Shown: positions 33,887 through 45,975, numbered from the stretch's first letter. The stretch: 64,000 nucleotides of DNA from Beta vulgaris subsp. vulgaris (GCF_026745355.1 NC_079206.1:22375399-22439398), one strand, 5' to 3'. Made by a program: numbers and translations. Notes: a model not told the origin generated them from the sequence alone.

Positions 33887-36373
33887 AAAGAACATGTTTC
33901 ACATTCCCGACGAGGTTCGATACAAGACGCAGTACTTGTCTGCTTTGAACGTTAGATGGAGGGATTTTAAGAGCAAATTGGTATCTGGTTGGATAACAAT
34001 GACGAGAGTTAGATCAAAGAAAGAGAAGTTAGGTGATAGTCTGCCAGACGTATACAAGCACATCAAGAAGGAGGATTGGGCCACTTTCAAAGAAAAGATG
34101 ATGTCAGATGATGCTATAATAAGTATATATTCTAATTATTAACTTGGTCTTATTGATTTAAATAATATTATACTAACTTAATGTATTTTTTATTTTGTAG
34201 AAAAAGCGAGAAAAGGCGCATGAGAGCGCAAAGAAGAACACACATCATCACCACCTACGTCAGAGGAGCTATGGAGATGGTAGAGAGTTGTGGAGGCAGG
34301 AGAAATTCGGTCCACCTAGTTTTGATTCTGGATCGTCTTCTAGTACACCATCCTCCTCGGTGTCCTCCAGTATTAACCGGGGTGATGATTGGTGGTGCGC
34401 GATGCATAAGAAAGATCCTGTTACTAAACAGAGATTTATTCCAGCTGAGGAAACAAAGAAAGCAGCTGACAAATACGTATGTATATCATTATAATTAACT
34501 TTTAGTTTGACATGAATATTTTTTTTCATTTATTAACTACATTATTACTGTTAACTTGCTTTTTGGGCAGTTGGAGTACAAGGAGAAGGAAGCCAAGGGT
34601 GAGTTCATTTCGGAGAGACGCCCTTTTATGGCTCTTGGAGAGAAGCCAGATCATTTGGGTCGTTGTTATGGTTTTGGGGGCGTGAATGTTGGCTATACCA
34701 AGGCTTTTGGGCACGTACCTCGTACGCACTATAGGAGATCGAGTAAGGAACACGAGGAGGCACTCATACGGAAAATGAGTGAAAGGTGGAGGGAGGACAT
34801 CGCCACATATATGCAGAATGTGATGATTTCACAGTCACCTACACATCCACCTTTCGGGCCATATCCTTCACCATCTGCTGGGCCATCTCCTTCACATGTA
34901 CATCCACCTACTCAGTCACCTGTTGCTATATCAGTTTTTCCCTTCACCATTTGCTTTGCCATCTCCTACACAGGCCACTCAGCCACCTATTCCGTCACAT
35001 CCTTCACCATTTGTTGTGCCATCTCCTACATAGCCGACTCAGCTACCTATTCCATCGTTTGTTCCACCATCTACTTCACCATTTGCTGGGCCATCTCCTG
35101 GGCCATATCTTGAGCCATATCCTGGGCCATCTCCTCGGCCATCTCCCGAAGTAGCTGCTTCACAACCCACTCAGCTACGTACTCCACTATCTGTATTTTT
35201 CGACTCTCATTCTCCTCAGCTGAAGGTACATATAATTATTATATATACATGTGCTTATACAAAAATTATTATATATACATGTGCTTTATATAATATTACG
35301 TGTTGCTGTTAGGACGAGGTTCCATGTCGATTGTATTTGGTAGATCCAACTAGTGGAGAGACTTGTCTAGTGGCAGATGCATATTTTTCTGCTTTTGATG
35401 AGACCACTACAGTTCATGGGTCTAGAATAATGAATGATCATCTGAAAAGTGAAAATTCATCGAATTATAGAGAAATATGGTCATTTGCCACTACCTGTTC
35501 CCGTCCCTGCATATGAGATCGACATTACAGCTACTGCTTTGGGTACTTGGGTGCAATGGCCAAAAAATTTAGTACAAATGTTAAGTGATGAGGTAATTGT
35601 TCATATAGGCCTCCATTTTTGTAAAAATAATAGCTTTCAATTTAATAATTTCATAATCTTATGCGCGTTTTGAAAAATAATTATTAGGTTACACCGACAC
35701 CTAAAAACAAAAAGGGATTTCGGAGGAGGTTGTTAGATCTTCTAGCCAGTTGCATTCAGCCGGTTCGGCTTCTCAGTTTAGTCCAATTATCGACGACCGA
35801 TCGTTCTTGGACTCCCTCACTGAGGACTGCAGGGAGTTAGCAGATACGCTTGCCCTTGCCGTCGCAGACAATGATGCTGTTGGTGTTACCTTGCCGAGAT
35901 CCTTGTTCCATTATTCGAGAGATGATGGCACCGCTTTTCTGACCAAGGAGGATATTGGACAGTTTTTGAGAGGAGAAATGATTAATATTTCTATTATCCA
36001 AGTGTACATGAGGTAACAATAATTAAAGTTATGATTTTTTTTAACATTTAATTCTATGGTAGTTGTATTTTTCACATATAGTTTACTTTTGCCAATTTTT
36101 AGGGCTACGCAGTCGGACTTAGATGGATTTGGGGATGCTATTGGACGTGTTTGTTGGATGTGTCCGCAAAGCACCGTTATGGAGTCGCATTCATCATCGG
36201 AGGAGGTAACACAGTACATTGTGCATGCTATGGTTGGATGCGTCGATGTAGATGCTAGTATCATGTTCGCGCCAATCTTTCAAGAGTAATATTCTTTCTT
36301 AATATCTACAAATATTTATTGTTGCATGATATGTGATTTTTTAAGTAATTATTGTTATTTAATCTTGCAATAG

Positions 36374-37014
36374 CCAACATTGGATGCTCCTTGTCATATG
36401 TCCCTTGCCCGGGATAGTTTATACCTTCGATTCTGCCAGCTTTCACAAACAGCGGAAGTTAAAGCTTAAATTGCCTATGATAGCGTAAGTTGATATATGT
36501 TTGATATACTTTAAATGAATTGAGATGTTAACATTCCACAATTAAGGACTAAAATCAAACAATGTTGTTTATCTAGTGCTTTTAGGAGGTTTCGGATGAG
36601 CGGCCACAAAGTTCGTCGAGAGAAGCTTTTGTGGAAATATGTTGAGGTATGTATTGATCGAATTGCTGATTCAATTTAAAGCTTACTTTATTCTCATTAT
36701 ACGGTAAATTTTCTCATTTTCTTATAACTTTTGATAAAGTGCCCGCAACAACAAGGAGGCACGGAGTGCGGTTATTTTGTGATGTGGTACATTTTTGACG
36801 TACTCACTTCATATTTTAGTTCGTTGGATATGGACAAAGTAAGTTCATATAATTATTCATTTCTTATTTAATATATTTTAACTATTTGATGCTAACTTTG
36901 GTAAATTATTTCCAGGTTGCTCAAACCTTTACCAAAGATCCTTATACGGAGGATCAAATCAATGAGGTGAAGAATAAGTGGGCAAGATACTTTGTTGATG
37001 AGTGCATTGCGTAG
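36374..37014 (+). pseudogene. ULP1/C48 cysteine protease exons of CACTA-1
   Basis: ULP1-family proteases cut SUMO-like modifiers. Four exons are intact: donors gtaag (36485) and gtatg (36647), acceptors ending at 36576, 36739 and 36915, and a stop at 37012-37014. The phases join without a slip. The catalytic His lies in HWMLLV, Asp in YTFDSA, Gln in PQQQ and Cys in TECGYF. These last four exons, unlike the rest of the element, contain no disabling change that I can see. The preceding piece (35750-36016, then 36103-36286) holds the usual lead-in ending MFAPIFQE before HW. Confidence 0.85.
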
Positions 37015-37107
37015 GTTAGTTAGTTTATGTTAATATTCTTTTTCTTGTAACTTTAGACGAACATATACATTATTGCAACTTGTACCAACCAACATTGTAG
37101 TGATGGA

Positions 37108-37135
37108 TTTCATGATATATATATATATATATATA
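37108..37135. repeat. AT dinucleotide tract
   Basis: Uninterrupted (AT)n next to the inverted-repeat element at 37136; related AT/TATA tracts are at 37541-37607 and 37793-37811. They probably reflect insertion of small elements at TA sites. Confidence 0.8.
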
Positions 37136-37541
37136 TAGGTTTAAGTTCATATGAGAACCACCCTTATTGTGAGAACCGTGAGAACCACTCATTTTTCCTC
37201 ATTTTACGAAGATTTTGATCATTTCATAACATTTTTGCTCAATTTTTGTTTCACTTATTTTATGGTTTTGCTCATTTAACAACTTTGTGCTCATTTATCA
37301 AGTTTTGCTCATTTTACGTTTGGTCATTTTACTTTTTTTCTCATTGAACTTTTTAATGCTCATTTTACGTTTTTCTTCTTTACATTTTTGTACATTTTAC
37401 GTTTTTGATAACTTAATGTTTTCTACTCATTTATATTTTGCTCATTTGCTACTTTTTTGCTCATTTTAGGAAGTTTTTGCTTATTTTAAGTGGTTCTCAC
37501 GGTTCTCACCATAAGAGGGTTCTCACTAGAACCCAACCCTA
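37136..37541. mobile_element. Small inverted-repeat element (MITE-like), 406 bp
   Basis: Left end TAGGTTTAAGTTCATATGAG then aaccaccctta; right end, reversed, TAGGGTTGGGTTCTAGTGAG then aaccctctta. Both continue into tgagaaccgtgagaacc, giving about 50-base inverted ends. The interior is rich in gctcattttacg repeats. It is embedded in TA tracts, which suggests a TA target. The superfamily is not assigned. Confidence 0.7.
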
Positions 37542-37607
37542 TATATATTATATATATATATATAATATAATATATATTATATATAATATATATATTATAT
37601 ATATAAA

Positions 37608-37792
37608 GGGTAATGTTATATGTAGCCCTTAGGGCTACATATAAGCATTAAATACATGTCTTAAAATGGAAACAATTTATGAATTCATGATAAAATTTCA
37701 CATCATTTGAGATAATAAATGCTTGATTTAAATTTTTATTTCTATTTTAAGCTTCTTATACATAGCCCTAAGGGCTATGTATATCATTTTCC
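37608..37792. mobile_element. Tiny inverted-repeat element (MITE-like), 185 bp
   Basis: Left end gggtaatgttatatgtagcc and right end, reversed, ggaaaatgatatacatagcc; the match extends over about 38 bases. Each arm is itself a palindrome around tagcccttagggcta. It lies between TA tracts, so the target duplication cannot be set apart. No coding capacity. Confidence 0.75.
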
Positions 37793-38149
37793 ATATATAT
37801 ATATATATATGTTAGATTGCGCTAAATATTTTTGTTGGATTATTATGGAATTGTATTTATGATGTTGGTTGGGTTGAATATGATGTTGGGTGCTGAATAT
37901 TGGATGATGTATGTTGGAGATCATGGTGGTTGTTTGATGGATTTGAATTTGCTTGGATGGTGGATCTCGGAGATGTTATTAGTTGTTGTACAGGTTAATT
38001 CCCTATTATGGGTTTATCCAATTTACAAACGGAGCTCTGCCGAAATTTATGCAGAAAATTTATCAGCATATTACTGCATAGCTTTATCAAGGCTGCATAT
38101 ATAGCTTCCTCATCACTAATGTATAACAAAAAAATATTAAAAAAAAAGT

Positions 38150-38460
38150 AATATTGCTGCGGTTTCTGGCCCAGAACCGCAACAATATTACCTTTTCTGT
38201 AAACAAAAATAGCTTTTCTGAAATAAAAAGTAATATTGTTGCGGTTATGGGCCACAAACGGCATCAATATTACACGTCAGCTACGTTCCATGTCAGCAAA
38301 AAAATTAAAATATTGCTGCGGTTTGGCCTAAAAAACCGCAGCAATATTGGTATATATTGCTGCGGTTTAAAACCGCAACAATATTATTAATACCTATTGT
38401 TGCCCCCTTAATTGCTGCGCGCCAAAAATCGCAGCAATAGGGCACTTTTTAACCGCAACA
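38150..38460. repeat. Right subterminal palindromes of CACTA-1
   Basis: Hairpins at about 38150-38192, 38231-38272, 38309-38349, 38353-38386 and 38395-38441, with arms of the atattgctgcgg type. They match those at the left end and those of CACTA-2 and CACTA-3. Confidence 0.9.
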
Positions 38461-38482
38461 AGTAGCGTTTATTCTACTAGTG

Positions 38483-39185
38483 TCTGCATTTGCATTGATG
38501 GCCTCCTCAGGAGCTGTAGAATTTTTAGTGACATCTGCAATTTTTTTATAGCTCAACCGGATCATCCTTAATCATCGTTGGACCATCATACTGTGTTCCA
38601 CTCCTAAGAGTGATGGCATTGGTTGTGAAGGTAATGCCCTAGGTGGCATACTAGCAGAAGAACTAGCCAACTGAGCTAGTTGAGTCTCCAACATCTTGTT
38701 ATGCGTATCCAAATTTTCTAGTTGAGTTTTTGTGTCATCTTGAAAATCATTGAAACCTTTATGCATCTGAAACCTCATGTTCTTCAACTCTGTCATGGAT
38801 GGGTCGGCAGTAAGAGTAGGTTGTTGAGGAGCTTGATTTCTCTGGAAGCCGGGAGGAGCTTGTTGTGGAGGTTGATATTGTTGAACCTATTGTTGAGGCA
38901 CATATGGTTGTTGAGGTTGAGGATTCAACACATTATTACTCCTATATGAAAGGTTTGGATGGTTTCTCAACCCTGAAGTGTAGGTGTTAGAATATGGGTT
39001 GAACAGATTCCTTGGTTGTTACTGAAAAGTATTAACTGCCTCACGGTTTCCCTCTACATTAGAGTATAGGAGTGCAGGACACACTTGAGAGTTGTGTCGA
39101 GGTATCCCACAAGCATCACAAGTGAGAACATTGTAATTAGAAGCACTAGCCATCGCGTTAACATTCATGTGGGAGGAATAATTAC
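38483..39185 (-). pseudogene. Athila-like gag, C-terminal part, copy A
   Basis: Continues the gag of 45976-46908 across the SIRE-like insertion. It shows a CCHC zinc knuckle, CDACGIPRHNSQVC, near 39128-39087, then a Gln/Pro-rich stretch (QQYQPPQQAPPGFQRNQAPQ), then TELKNMRFQMHKGFNDFQDD and LETQLAQLASS (38796-38640). The zinc knuckle binds RNA. Stops break the Gln-rich part. The left edge is the CACTA-1 insertion. Confidence 0.85.
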
Positions 39186-41402
39186 TGTTGACTTCTAAGG
39201 GAACACAATAAGAGGGGGGGTGAATTATAATGTGACAAATTTACGTTATTTTTGCGGAATTATAAAACAACGAAAGGAGCAAGAGAAATACACAAGAGAT
39301 TTTAGCGAGGAAAAACTTCCTAGGCCCAATAGGAAGAAACGACCTCGACCACAAGGGATTTTGATTCAAACTTTTCACTATAATAGGCCAAAACAACTCT
39401 GTTTACAATCCTATTACTTTTCTCTCGACCCACAACTTAAGTTACTAAACTCAAGTTTCCAACGACAGTTCCCACAACTGTCGTTCCTCTCAAACTTCAC
39501 TCGAAGTTACTTTCTCTTTCTCTTTCTCTTGCTTCACTCAAAGCTTGACACTTACAATGAAACTCGCTCAAGTTTCTTCCCTTTCTCTTGCTTTACTCAA
39601 AGCTTTTCTCAATACATGATTTCACTCAAAATCCCTTACCCCAAAAACCAAGATTACAAACGATAAAAACAATAAGGGAACAAGTAGGAAATACGTAAGG
39701 AACACAAGAGTATATTGAAGGAATGACGGTACAAACTTTATCTTAGTTAAACCCAATTAAAACCGAAGTCAGACACACTATGGAAGGACTACTAAAGTTT
39801 TGACACTTTATGTAAAAATAATTTAAAGTCCGACACATTAAACTTTAGATTAAGCGCCTATTTATAACATAAGTAGTCATGAAATAACTTACCACTAATT
39901 AGCCCACTAACCCCATGATATCCATAACTTAATTAATTAAGTAGTTCTTATTTAACTTTACTTGATAATTAAATAACCACCAACCCACTACTTAATTAAC
40001 TTAATAGGAGAAGCAGTAAAGCATAACGTGGTTTATAAAACTTGAAGCCTAATTAATAAATTAAGGCTTTAATAAATAATCAAGCCCATTACTCCACAAA
40101 CAGTAAACGTGTAGTAGTAAGCTTAAACGTGCGTGATATTAGTTTGCTTGGGGAGTTATTAAACCATATAAATTAATTAATACTTGGGAAATAATAAACA
40201 AGCCCACTAAACCCACTAAAACAAATAAAACATTTAGCAGTATACATTTCGTGGTTTTAGATACTTGGGGAATAATTAAACTATTTAAAAATAAATGATT
40301 TAAGAAAAAACATCTTTTTAAAATATTTAAATAAAAACTGAAAATCAGATTTTATTTAAAAAGAAAATCTTTTGATTTACTTAGAATAAAAAGATAAGAT
40401 TTTAAAATAAGATATTATCCTTTTCAAAACATAAAATCATTTTAAAATCTTTTCCTAAAAAACTAATAACAAACTCCCTAAAATAGTGGATCTAGTCAAA
40501 ACTAACCTAAAACTTCTAACTAACCTGTTAGGCGAACAAGTAATGTTAGGCGCACTACATAGGACGTTTTAGGTCTGTTCCCAACCTGTGTTCCCAAACT
40601 GTACCAACGTCTGTTCCCAACATAGGAACAGATCAATAGGAACTCGTAGACTTAATTAATAGAAACCGACACAACCTTTTTACGTTTAGACTCATTAAAC
40701 CTAGGAACTTAACTAGAGACTCTAAACCTTCATTCCAACTTTATAACTCAAGTTTCCTTACCTTTCCGGATCTTGTTCCCTTTTTACATTTGGGAACTTA
40801 AATACAAACTCATGCATTCTAAGCTTCCTTCATGTTAGGATAGTCTAACCTGTTAGGCGCACAAGTAATGTTAGGCGCACTACGTAGGACGTTTTAGGTC
40901 TGTTCCCAACTTGTGTTCCTAAACTGTACCAACGTCTGTTCCCAACATAGGAACAGATCAACAGGAACTCGTAGACTTAATTAATAGAAACCGAAACAAC
41001 CTTTTTACCATTTAGACTCATTGAACCTAGGAACTTAACTAGAGACTCTAAACCTTCATTCCAACTTTATAACTCAAGTTTCCTTACCTTTCCGAATCTT
41101 GTTCCCTTTTTACATTTGGGAACTTAAATACAAACTCATGCATTCTAAGCTTCCTTCATGTTAGGATAGTTGTCCCTTTGAATATGTTCACTTCAATCTT
41201 CAAGTAAAGCCTCTTCACTTCAACCTTGATTGTAGTATTCTCTTTGTCCATAGGAACAATGCACCTCACACACCTTTCATAACAAGCATTCTCAATGCTA
41301 TAGGCACAACCTTTTACAATGATTCTTGCACACATAAAACTCATAAACTTTGTTAGTTAACTTACTTTAGTTTGTCATCATCAAAACCATATTAGGTTAA
41401 CA
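39186..41402 (-). repeat. 3' LTR of the gag-only SIRE-like element, with a 325-bp internal duplication
   Basis: Starts TGTTGACTTCTAAGGG and ends GGTTAACA. It is 2,217 bp against 1,856 bp for its partner. Most of the excess comes from a tandem duplication: aacctgttaggcg begins at 40522 and again at 40847, and the following 325 bases are nearly identical. The partner LTR has only one copy. Confidence 0.95.
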
Positions 41403-41422
41403 ATTTCCCCCTTTTTGGTGAT
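41403..41422 (-). other. Polypurine tract
   Basis: On the minus strand this reads a run of A then GGGGG then AAAT directly against the 3' LTR. It primes plus-strand DNA synthesis. Confidence 0.85.
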
Positions 41423-43150
41423 GACAAACCAAGGCAAAGTAATATAAAAACTAACATAATTTGAATATAATATTATAATGCAAGATCATATTTAGTAGAG
41501 AATAGACCATAGTAAGAATAATAAATAAGTTACTTTGCCATAATCTTACCCCTTTTGACATCATCAAAAAGCGAATTACTTTTAAAGAATTCATGATCAA
41601 CCTTTCTATCTTATAGTGACACCACACCACCATAAACATAAAATTAATGGTCAAACATGAGTTAAAAATTTCAATTAGCTCAAACATCAATCTAGTAATA
41701 TTAGCCATCCTCATGCACATGATGATCAATTAGTCAAAGAAGCTAAAGCATGTTAAACATAAACCACCACTATTACCAAAGTGCAATCCATATAAAAGCA
41801 AATAAACGAAATGTCCAATAGAATTAAAAGAGAGGATCAAAGGCCATTTTGTGAAGGAATGGTTGGTATAGGCTAAGTGGCAAAGATATATATGTATGAA
41901 TTGGTCACTTGTTCCTCCACCATTACCTTTCCTAAACTTCTAGTTTTCTTGTGATTTGCCTTTGAAGCACACACTCGCTAGTTCCTTTCAAATAACATGT
42001 AGTTCCTTACTTCTTTTTCAATACTTTGAATATAATTGTGTTGTCTGTTCCTTATTTTGAGATTCAAGGAAATAACTGATTCCTTTTGTTTACTTTAGAT
42101 TTGATACTAAAGGAACACACTTGGGACTACTAGAACCCATTGACAGCTTTGTAGAAGTAGGAACTTGAACATTTTTGGAACTTTCTCTCTTCTATTACTC
42201 CCTTTCACACATCTCTCCTTTTATTCTCCTATTTTTCTCTCATATTTTTTTCTTCTTCTTTATCTCCCTCAAACTCTCATTTTTCTTCTCCATATCACCT
42301 TATTCTCCCTCAAGCTTTTCCTTTTCTTTTCTTTGTTCCCCCTCAATTGTTGCATCATCATCAATATTCAAAGTCATAGTGGAGGAACACAAACCGAAAG
42401 ATTTGGAATTATGGTGAATTGGTTAGAAAAGAAAAAGTATATATATAAATGTGAGATGAAATTAATTTGGAGGAATTTTTGTGATTTTGAAAAATATATG
42501 GTAAAATAAAAGATATGAGAATCTAGGGAATAATATAACTTATGAAAAAAATTTGGACATTCATACGTAATGCACTTGATTCATGTGGAATGTATAACAT
42601 ATGAGTTCCTTAGATGAAAGGAACTACACTTTTTACTCCTTCTTCCTCTTGACTAATAATTAGCAATATGGATAATAAGGGGAATATTACAAAGACATCA
42701 GTGAATCATCTTATCAATTTAACTCATGACTATGCATAAAACATAGAAGCAATTGTGGTGACACACTTTCATATGGAAGATATTTCACAAAAACTCTACA
42801 TAAAAACGCTAGATGAATTTTACATTTAGGGAAAGACAAGACAACTTAACTCATTTAACAAAATCACCTCTACTATTTTCATAAACCTTTTTAAGTGAGC
42901 GAAATTAAAAAAAAAAAAAAAAATCAATCAAAGAAGCGCAAGGAACAACGAGTGCCATATGTTGTTCCCCCTCACTAAGGCATCCATAAAGTCTAGCAAT
43001 TAGAATTAGGAACCCAACTTTGTTTAGGTTCCATAGTATGACACATATTAGACTTTTTAACATTTAACTCAGTTTTAGACTTAACATCAAATTTGGCCAT
43101 TAAACATAACTGTGAAGTTCCTTCATCTGAAAGTTCCTCTTCGGATTCAG
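41423..43150 (-). other. Internal region of the gag-only element with the pol deletion scar
   Basis: No coding domain. Near 42953-42978 the minus strand still reads the sequence that in the full element precedes the protease (the GNNTW codons); to the left, 3' non-coding sequence follows. The junction near 42950 is therefore where pol was lost. An A run of about 17 (42907-42924) lies nearby. Open frames at 42165-42509 are Phe/Leu-rich and unassigned. Confidence 0.6.
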
Positions 43151-43154
43151 ACTC

Positions 43155-44060
43155 TTATTCCCATGAGGGACACTCTTTAATATAGTGATCTAATCTACCA
43201 CATTTGAAACAACCAGATTCATATTTTGAAGTAGAAGACTTTTTACCTTTGGTTTTGCTCGATTTGAGATGTCTGTACATCTTCTTGAATTTTCGAACAA
43301 GTTTCACAGTTTCTTCGGCATCAAAATCTTCGTCCGCTTCTTCCTCTTCATAGGCCTTTAGAGCAAGTGCCCGATTTATTGAAATTTCACCATATTCAGT
43401 TCCTAACTGAAGTTCATGGGTCAACAATGAACCTGCTAGCTACTCTAGATTGAACTTGGTGAAATCTTTCGTTTCTTGGAGAGCAGTTACTTTGGCCATC
43501 CACTTCTCCTTTGGTAAGCTCCTTAAAATTTTGCGAACCTGTTCCTCAGACGAAATATACTTTCCAAGAGAATCCAACTCGTTAATAATGTTAGAAAATC
43601 GATTAAACATATTATGAATTGTCTCATATGGTTTCATTGAAAAGAGCTCATATTTACTCATTAGAAGATCAATCTTAGACCTTTTTACCTCATTTGTTCC
43701 TTCGTGAGTGACTACAAGTAAATTCCATATTTGTTTAGCAGTTTTGCACCCCATGACACGATTGTATTCATGAGGTCCAAGACCACAGTACAACAGTTGA
43801 ATAGCTTGAGCATTCATTTCTAACTTCTTATAGTCAAAAGCATCAAAATCACGTATAGGTTTAGGAACTACCTCGTTTTTCTCGTTTTTGGTTGTGACTT
43901 TGAAATCGCCAACCTCTATGACTTTCCATACCTGATAGTTTTGTGCTTTTATGAAGATCTTCATTCTGTTCTTCCAGTAGGTGAAGAATTTCCCGTTGAA
44001 CATTGGAGGTCGTAAGGTTGAATAACCTTCTTCGACCTTTTCAGTAAGTAGTGTTCCCAT
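43155..44060 (-). pseudogene. Gag of the gag-only SIRE-like element
   Basis: From MGTLLTEKVEEGYSTLRPPM at 44060, through FFTYWKNRMKIFIKAQNYQV and KYISSEEQVRKILRSLPKEK, to the zinc knuckle CFKCGRLDHYIKEC near 43205-43164. It is about 300 codons with one in-frame TAG at 43440-43442; the related copy has Gln there (FNLEQLAGS), consistent with a C-to-T change. Apart from that it is open throughout, a better gag than the one in the longer copy at 4100-5876. The second zinc knuckle is not present before the deletion scar. Confidence 0.9.
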
Positions 44061-44105
44061 CAGGATCTTTTCTCAATAGGGTTTCCTATGTTTTTGTGAG
44101 TTCCC

Positions 44106-44117
44106 GCTCTGATACCA
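44106..44117 (-). other. Primer binding site (initiator Met tRNA type)
   Basis: TGGTATCAGAGC on the minus strand, two bases from the 5' LTR edge at 44120. Confidence 0.9.
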
Positions 44118-44119
44118 AT

Positions 44120-45975
44120 TGTTGACTTCTAAGGGAACACTATAAGAGGGGGGTTGAATTATGGTGTGACAAATATACGTTATTTTTGCGAAATTATAAA
44201 ACAACGAAAGGAACAAGAGAAATACACAAGAGATTTTAGCGAGGAAAAACTTCCTAGGCCCAATAGGAAGAAACGACCTCGACCACAAGGGATTTTGACT
44301 CAAACTTTTCACTATAATAGGCCAAAACAACTATGTTTACAATCCTATTACTTTTCTCTCGAGCCACAACCTAAGTTACTAAACTCAAGTTCCCACGACT
44401 GTCGTTCCTCTCAAACTTCACTTGAAGTTACTTTCTCTTTCTCTTTCTCTTGCTTCACTCAAAGCTTCACACTTACAATGAAACTCACTCAAGTTTCTTC
44501 CCTTTCTCTTGCTTTACTCAAAGCTTTTCTCAATACAGGATTTCGCTCAAAATCCCTTACCCCAAAAACCAAGATTACAAACGGTAAAAACAATAAGCGA
44601 ATAAGTAGGAAATCATAAGGAACACAAGAGTATATTGAAGGAATGACGGTACTGACTTTATCTTAGTTAAACCCAATTAAAACCGAAGTCAGACACACTA
44701 TGAGAAACTACTAAAGTTTTGACACTTTATGTAAAATAACTTAAAGTCGACACATTAAACTTTAGATTAAGCGCCTATTTATAACATAAGTAGTCATGAA
44801 ATAACTTACCACTAATTAACCCACTAACCCCATAATATCCATAACTTAATTAATTAATTAGTTTTTATTTAACTTTACTTGATAATTAAATAACCACCAA
44901 CCCACTACTTAATTAACTTAATAGGAGAAGCAGTAAAGTATAACGTGGTTTATAAAACTTAAAGCCTAATTATTAAGGCTTTAATAAAATAATCAAGCCC
45001 ATTACTCCACAAACAGTAAACATGTAGCAGTAAGCTTAAACGTGCGTGATATTAGTTTGTTTGGGGAGTAATTAAACCATATAAATTAATTAATACTTGG
45101 GAAATAATAAACAAGCCCACTAAACCCACTAAAACAAATAAAACGTTTAGCAGTAAACATTTCGCGATTTTAGATACTTGGGGAATAATTAAACTATTTA
45201 CAAATAAATGATTTAAGAAAAAATATCTTTTTAAAATATTTAAATAAAAACTGAAAATCAGATTTTATTTAAAAAGAAAATCTTTTGATTTACTTAGAAT
45301 AAAAAGATAAGATTTTAAATTAAGATATTATCCTGTTCAAAACATAAAATCATTTTAAAATTTTTTCCTAACAAACTAATAACAAACTCCCTAAAATAGT
45401 GGATCTAGTCAAAACTAACCTAAAACTTCTAACTAACCTGTTAGGCGCACAAGCAATGTTAGGCGCACTACATAGGATGTTTTAGGTCTGTTCCCAACCT
45501 GTGTTCCCAAACTGTACCAACGTCTGTTCCCAACATAGAAACAGATCAACAGGAACTCGTAGACTTAATTAATAGAAACCGACACAACCTTTTTACCATT
45601 TAGAGTCATTAAACCTAGGAACTTAACTAGAGACTCTAAACCTTCATTCCAACTTTATAACTCAAGTTTCCTTACATTTCCGGATCTTGTTCCCTTTTTA
45701 CATTTGGGAACTTAAATACAAACTCATGCATTCTCAGCTTCCTTCATGTTAGGATAGTTGTTCCTTTGAATATCTTCACTTCAATCTTCACTTCAACCTT
45801 GATTGTAGTATTCTCTTTATCCATAGGAACAATGCACCTCGCACACCTTTCATAACAAGCATTCTCAATGCTATAGGCACAACCTTTTACAATGATTCTT
45901 GCACACATAAAACTCATAAACTTTGTTAGTTAACTTATTTTAGTTTGTCATCATCAAAACCATATTAAGTCAACA
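44120..45975 (-). repeat. 5' LTR of the gag-only SIRE-like element
   Basis: Starts TGTTGACTTCTAAGGG and ends AAGTCAACA on the plus strand. Very similar to 39186-41402 over its full length, except for the duplication there and small indels. Confidence 0.95.

Larger units (their letters stand above)
32461..37014 (+). pseudogene. Second CACTA-1 gene: Transposase_24 region fused to a C48/ULP1 protease, multi-exon
   Basis: Starts MASDDSSDCSSESDAPFHPE at 32461 after a ctacag acceptor. Exons with GT-AG borders and matching phase: 32461-32659, 32745-32903, 32977-33095, 33891-about 34126, from 34201 to about 34476, from 34571. The fourth and fifth (FHIPDEVRYKTQYLSALNV, KKREKAHESAKKNTHHHH) correspond to the plant Transposase_24 family. 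A Pro/Ser-rich stretch at 34860-35170 follows. The protease is in 36374-36484 (QHWMLLVICP, YTFDSAS), 36577-36646, 36740-36838 (CPQQQGGTECGYFVMWY) and 36916-37014. His, Asp, Gln and Cys of the C48 active site are all present. Nonsense codons at about 32797 and 32836 and slips near 34935 and 35440 disable it. Function inferred: DNA-binding accessory protein with a SUMO/ubiquitin-like protease. Confidence 0.85.
27528..38482 (+). mobile_element. CACTA-1: two-gene CACTA (En/Spm) transposon, 10,955 bp
   Basis: Left end CACTAGTAGAATTAATGC and right end, reversed, CACTAGTAGAATAAACGC. The triplet tct flanks both sides (27525-27527 and 38483-38485), a perfect 3-bp target duplication. Subterminal palindromes lie at both ends. 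The interior holds a CT-rich leader, a TNPD-like transposase gene (29006-32346) and a second, intron-rich gene ending in a ULP1-type protease (32461-37014), both on the plus strand. Two smaller inverted-repeat elements sit near the right end (37136-37541, 37608-37792). Stops and frameshifts show the copy is no longer autonomous. It interrupts Athila-like copy A. Confidence 0.95.
39186..45975 (-). mobile_element. Gag-only SIRE-like LTR retrotransposon, 6,790 bp
   Basis: LTRs at 39186-41402 and 44120-45975 are flanked by attac at 39181-39185 and 45976-45980, a perfect 5-bp target duplication. Primer site, gag and polypurine tract are present on the minus strand, but protease, integrase, RT and RNase H are absent. 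It is therefore a non-autonomous deletion derivative of the family seen at 1-7157, with which it shares LTR edge, primer site and gag type. It interrupts the gag of Athila-like copy A. Confidence 0.95.
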
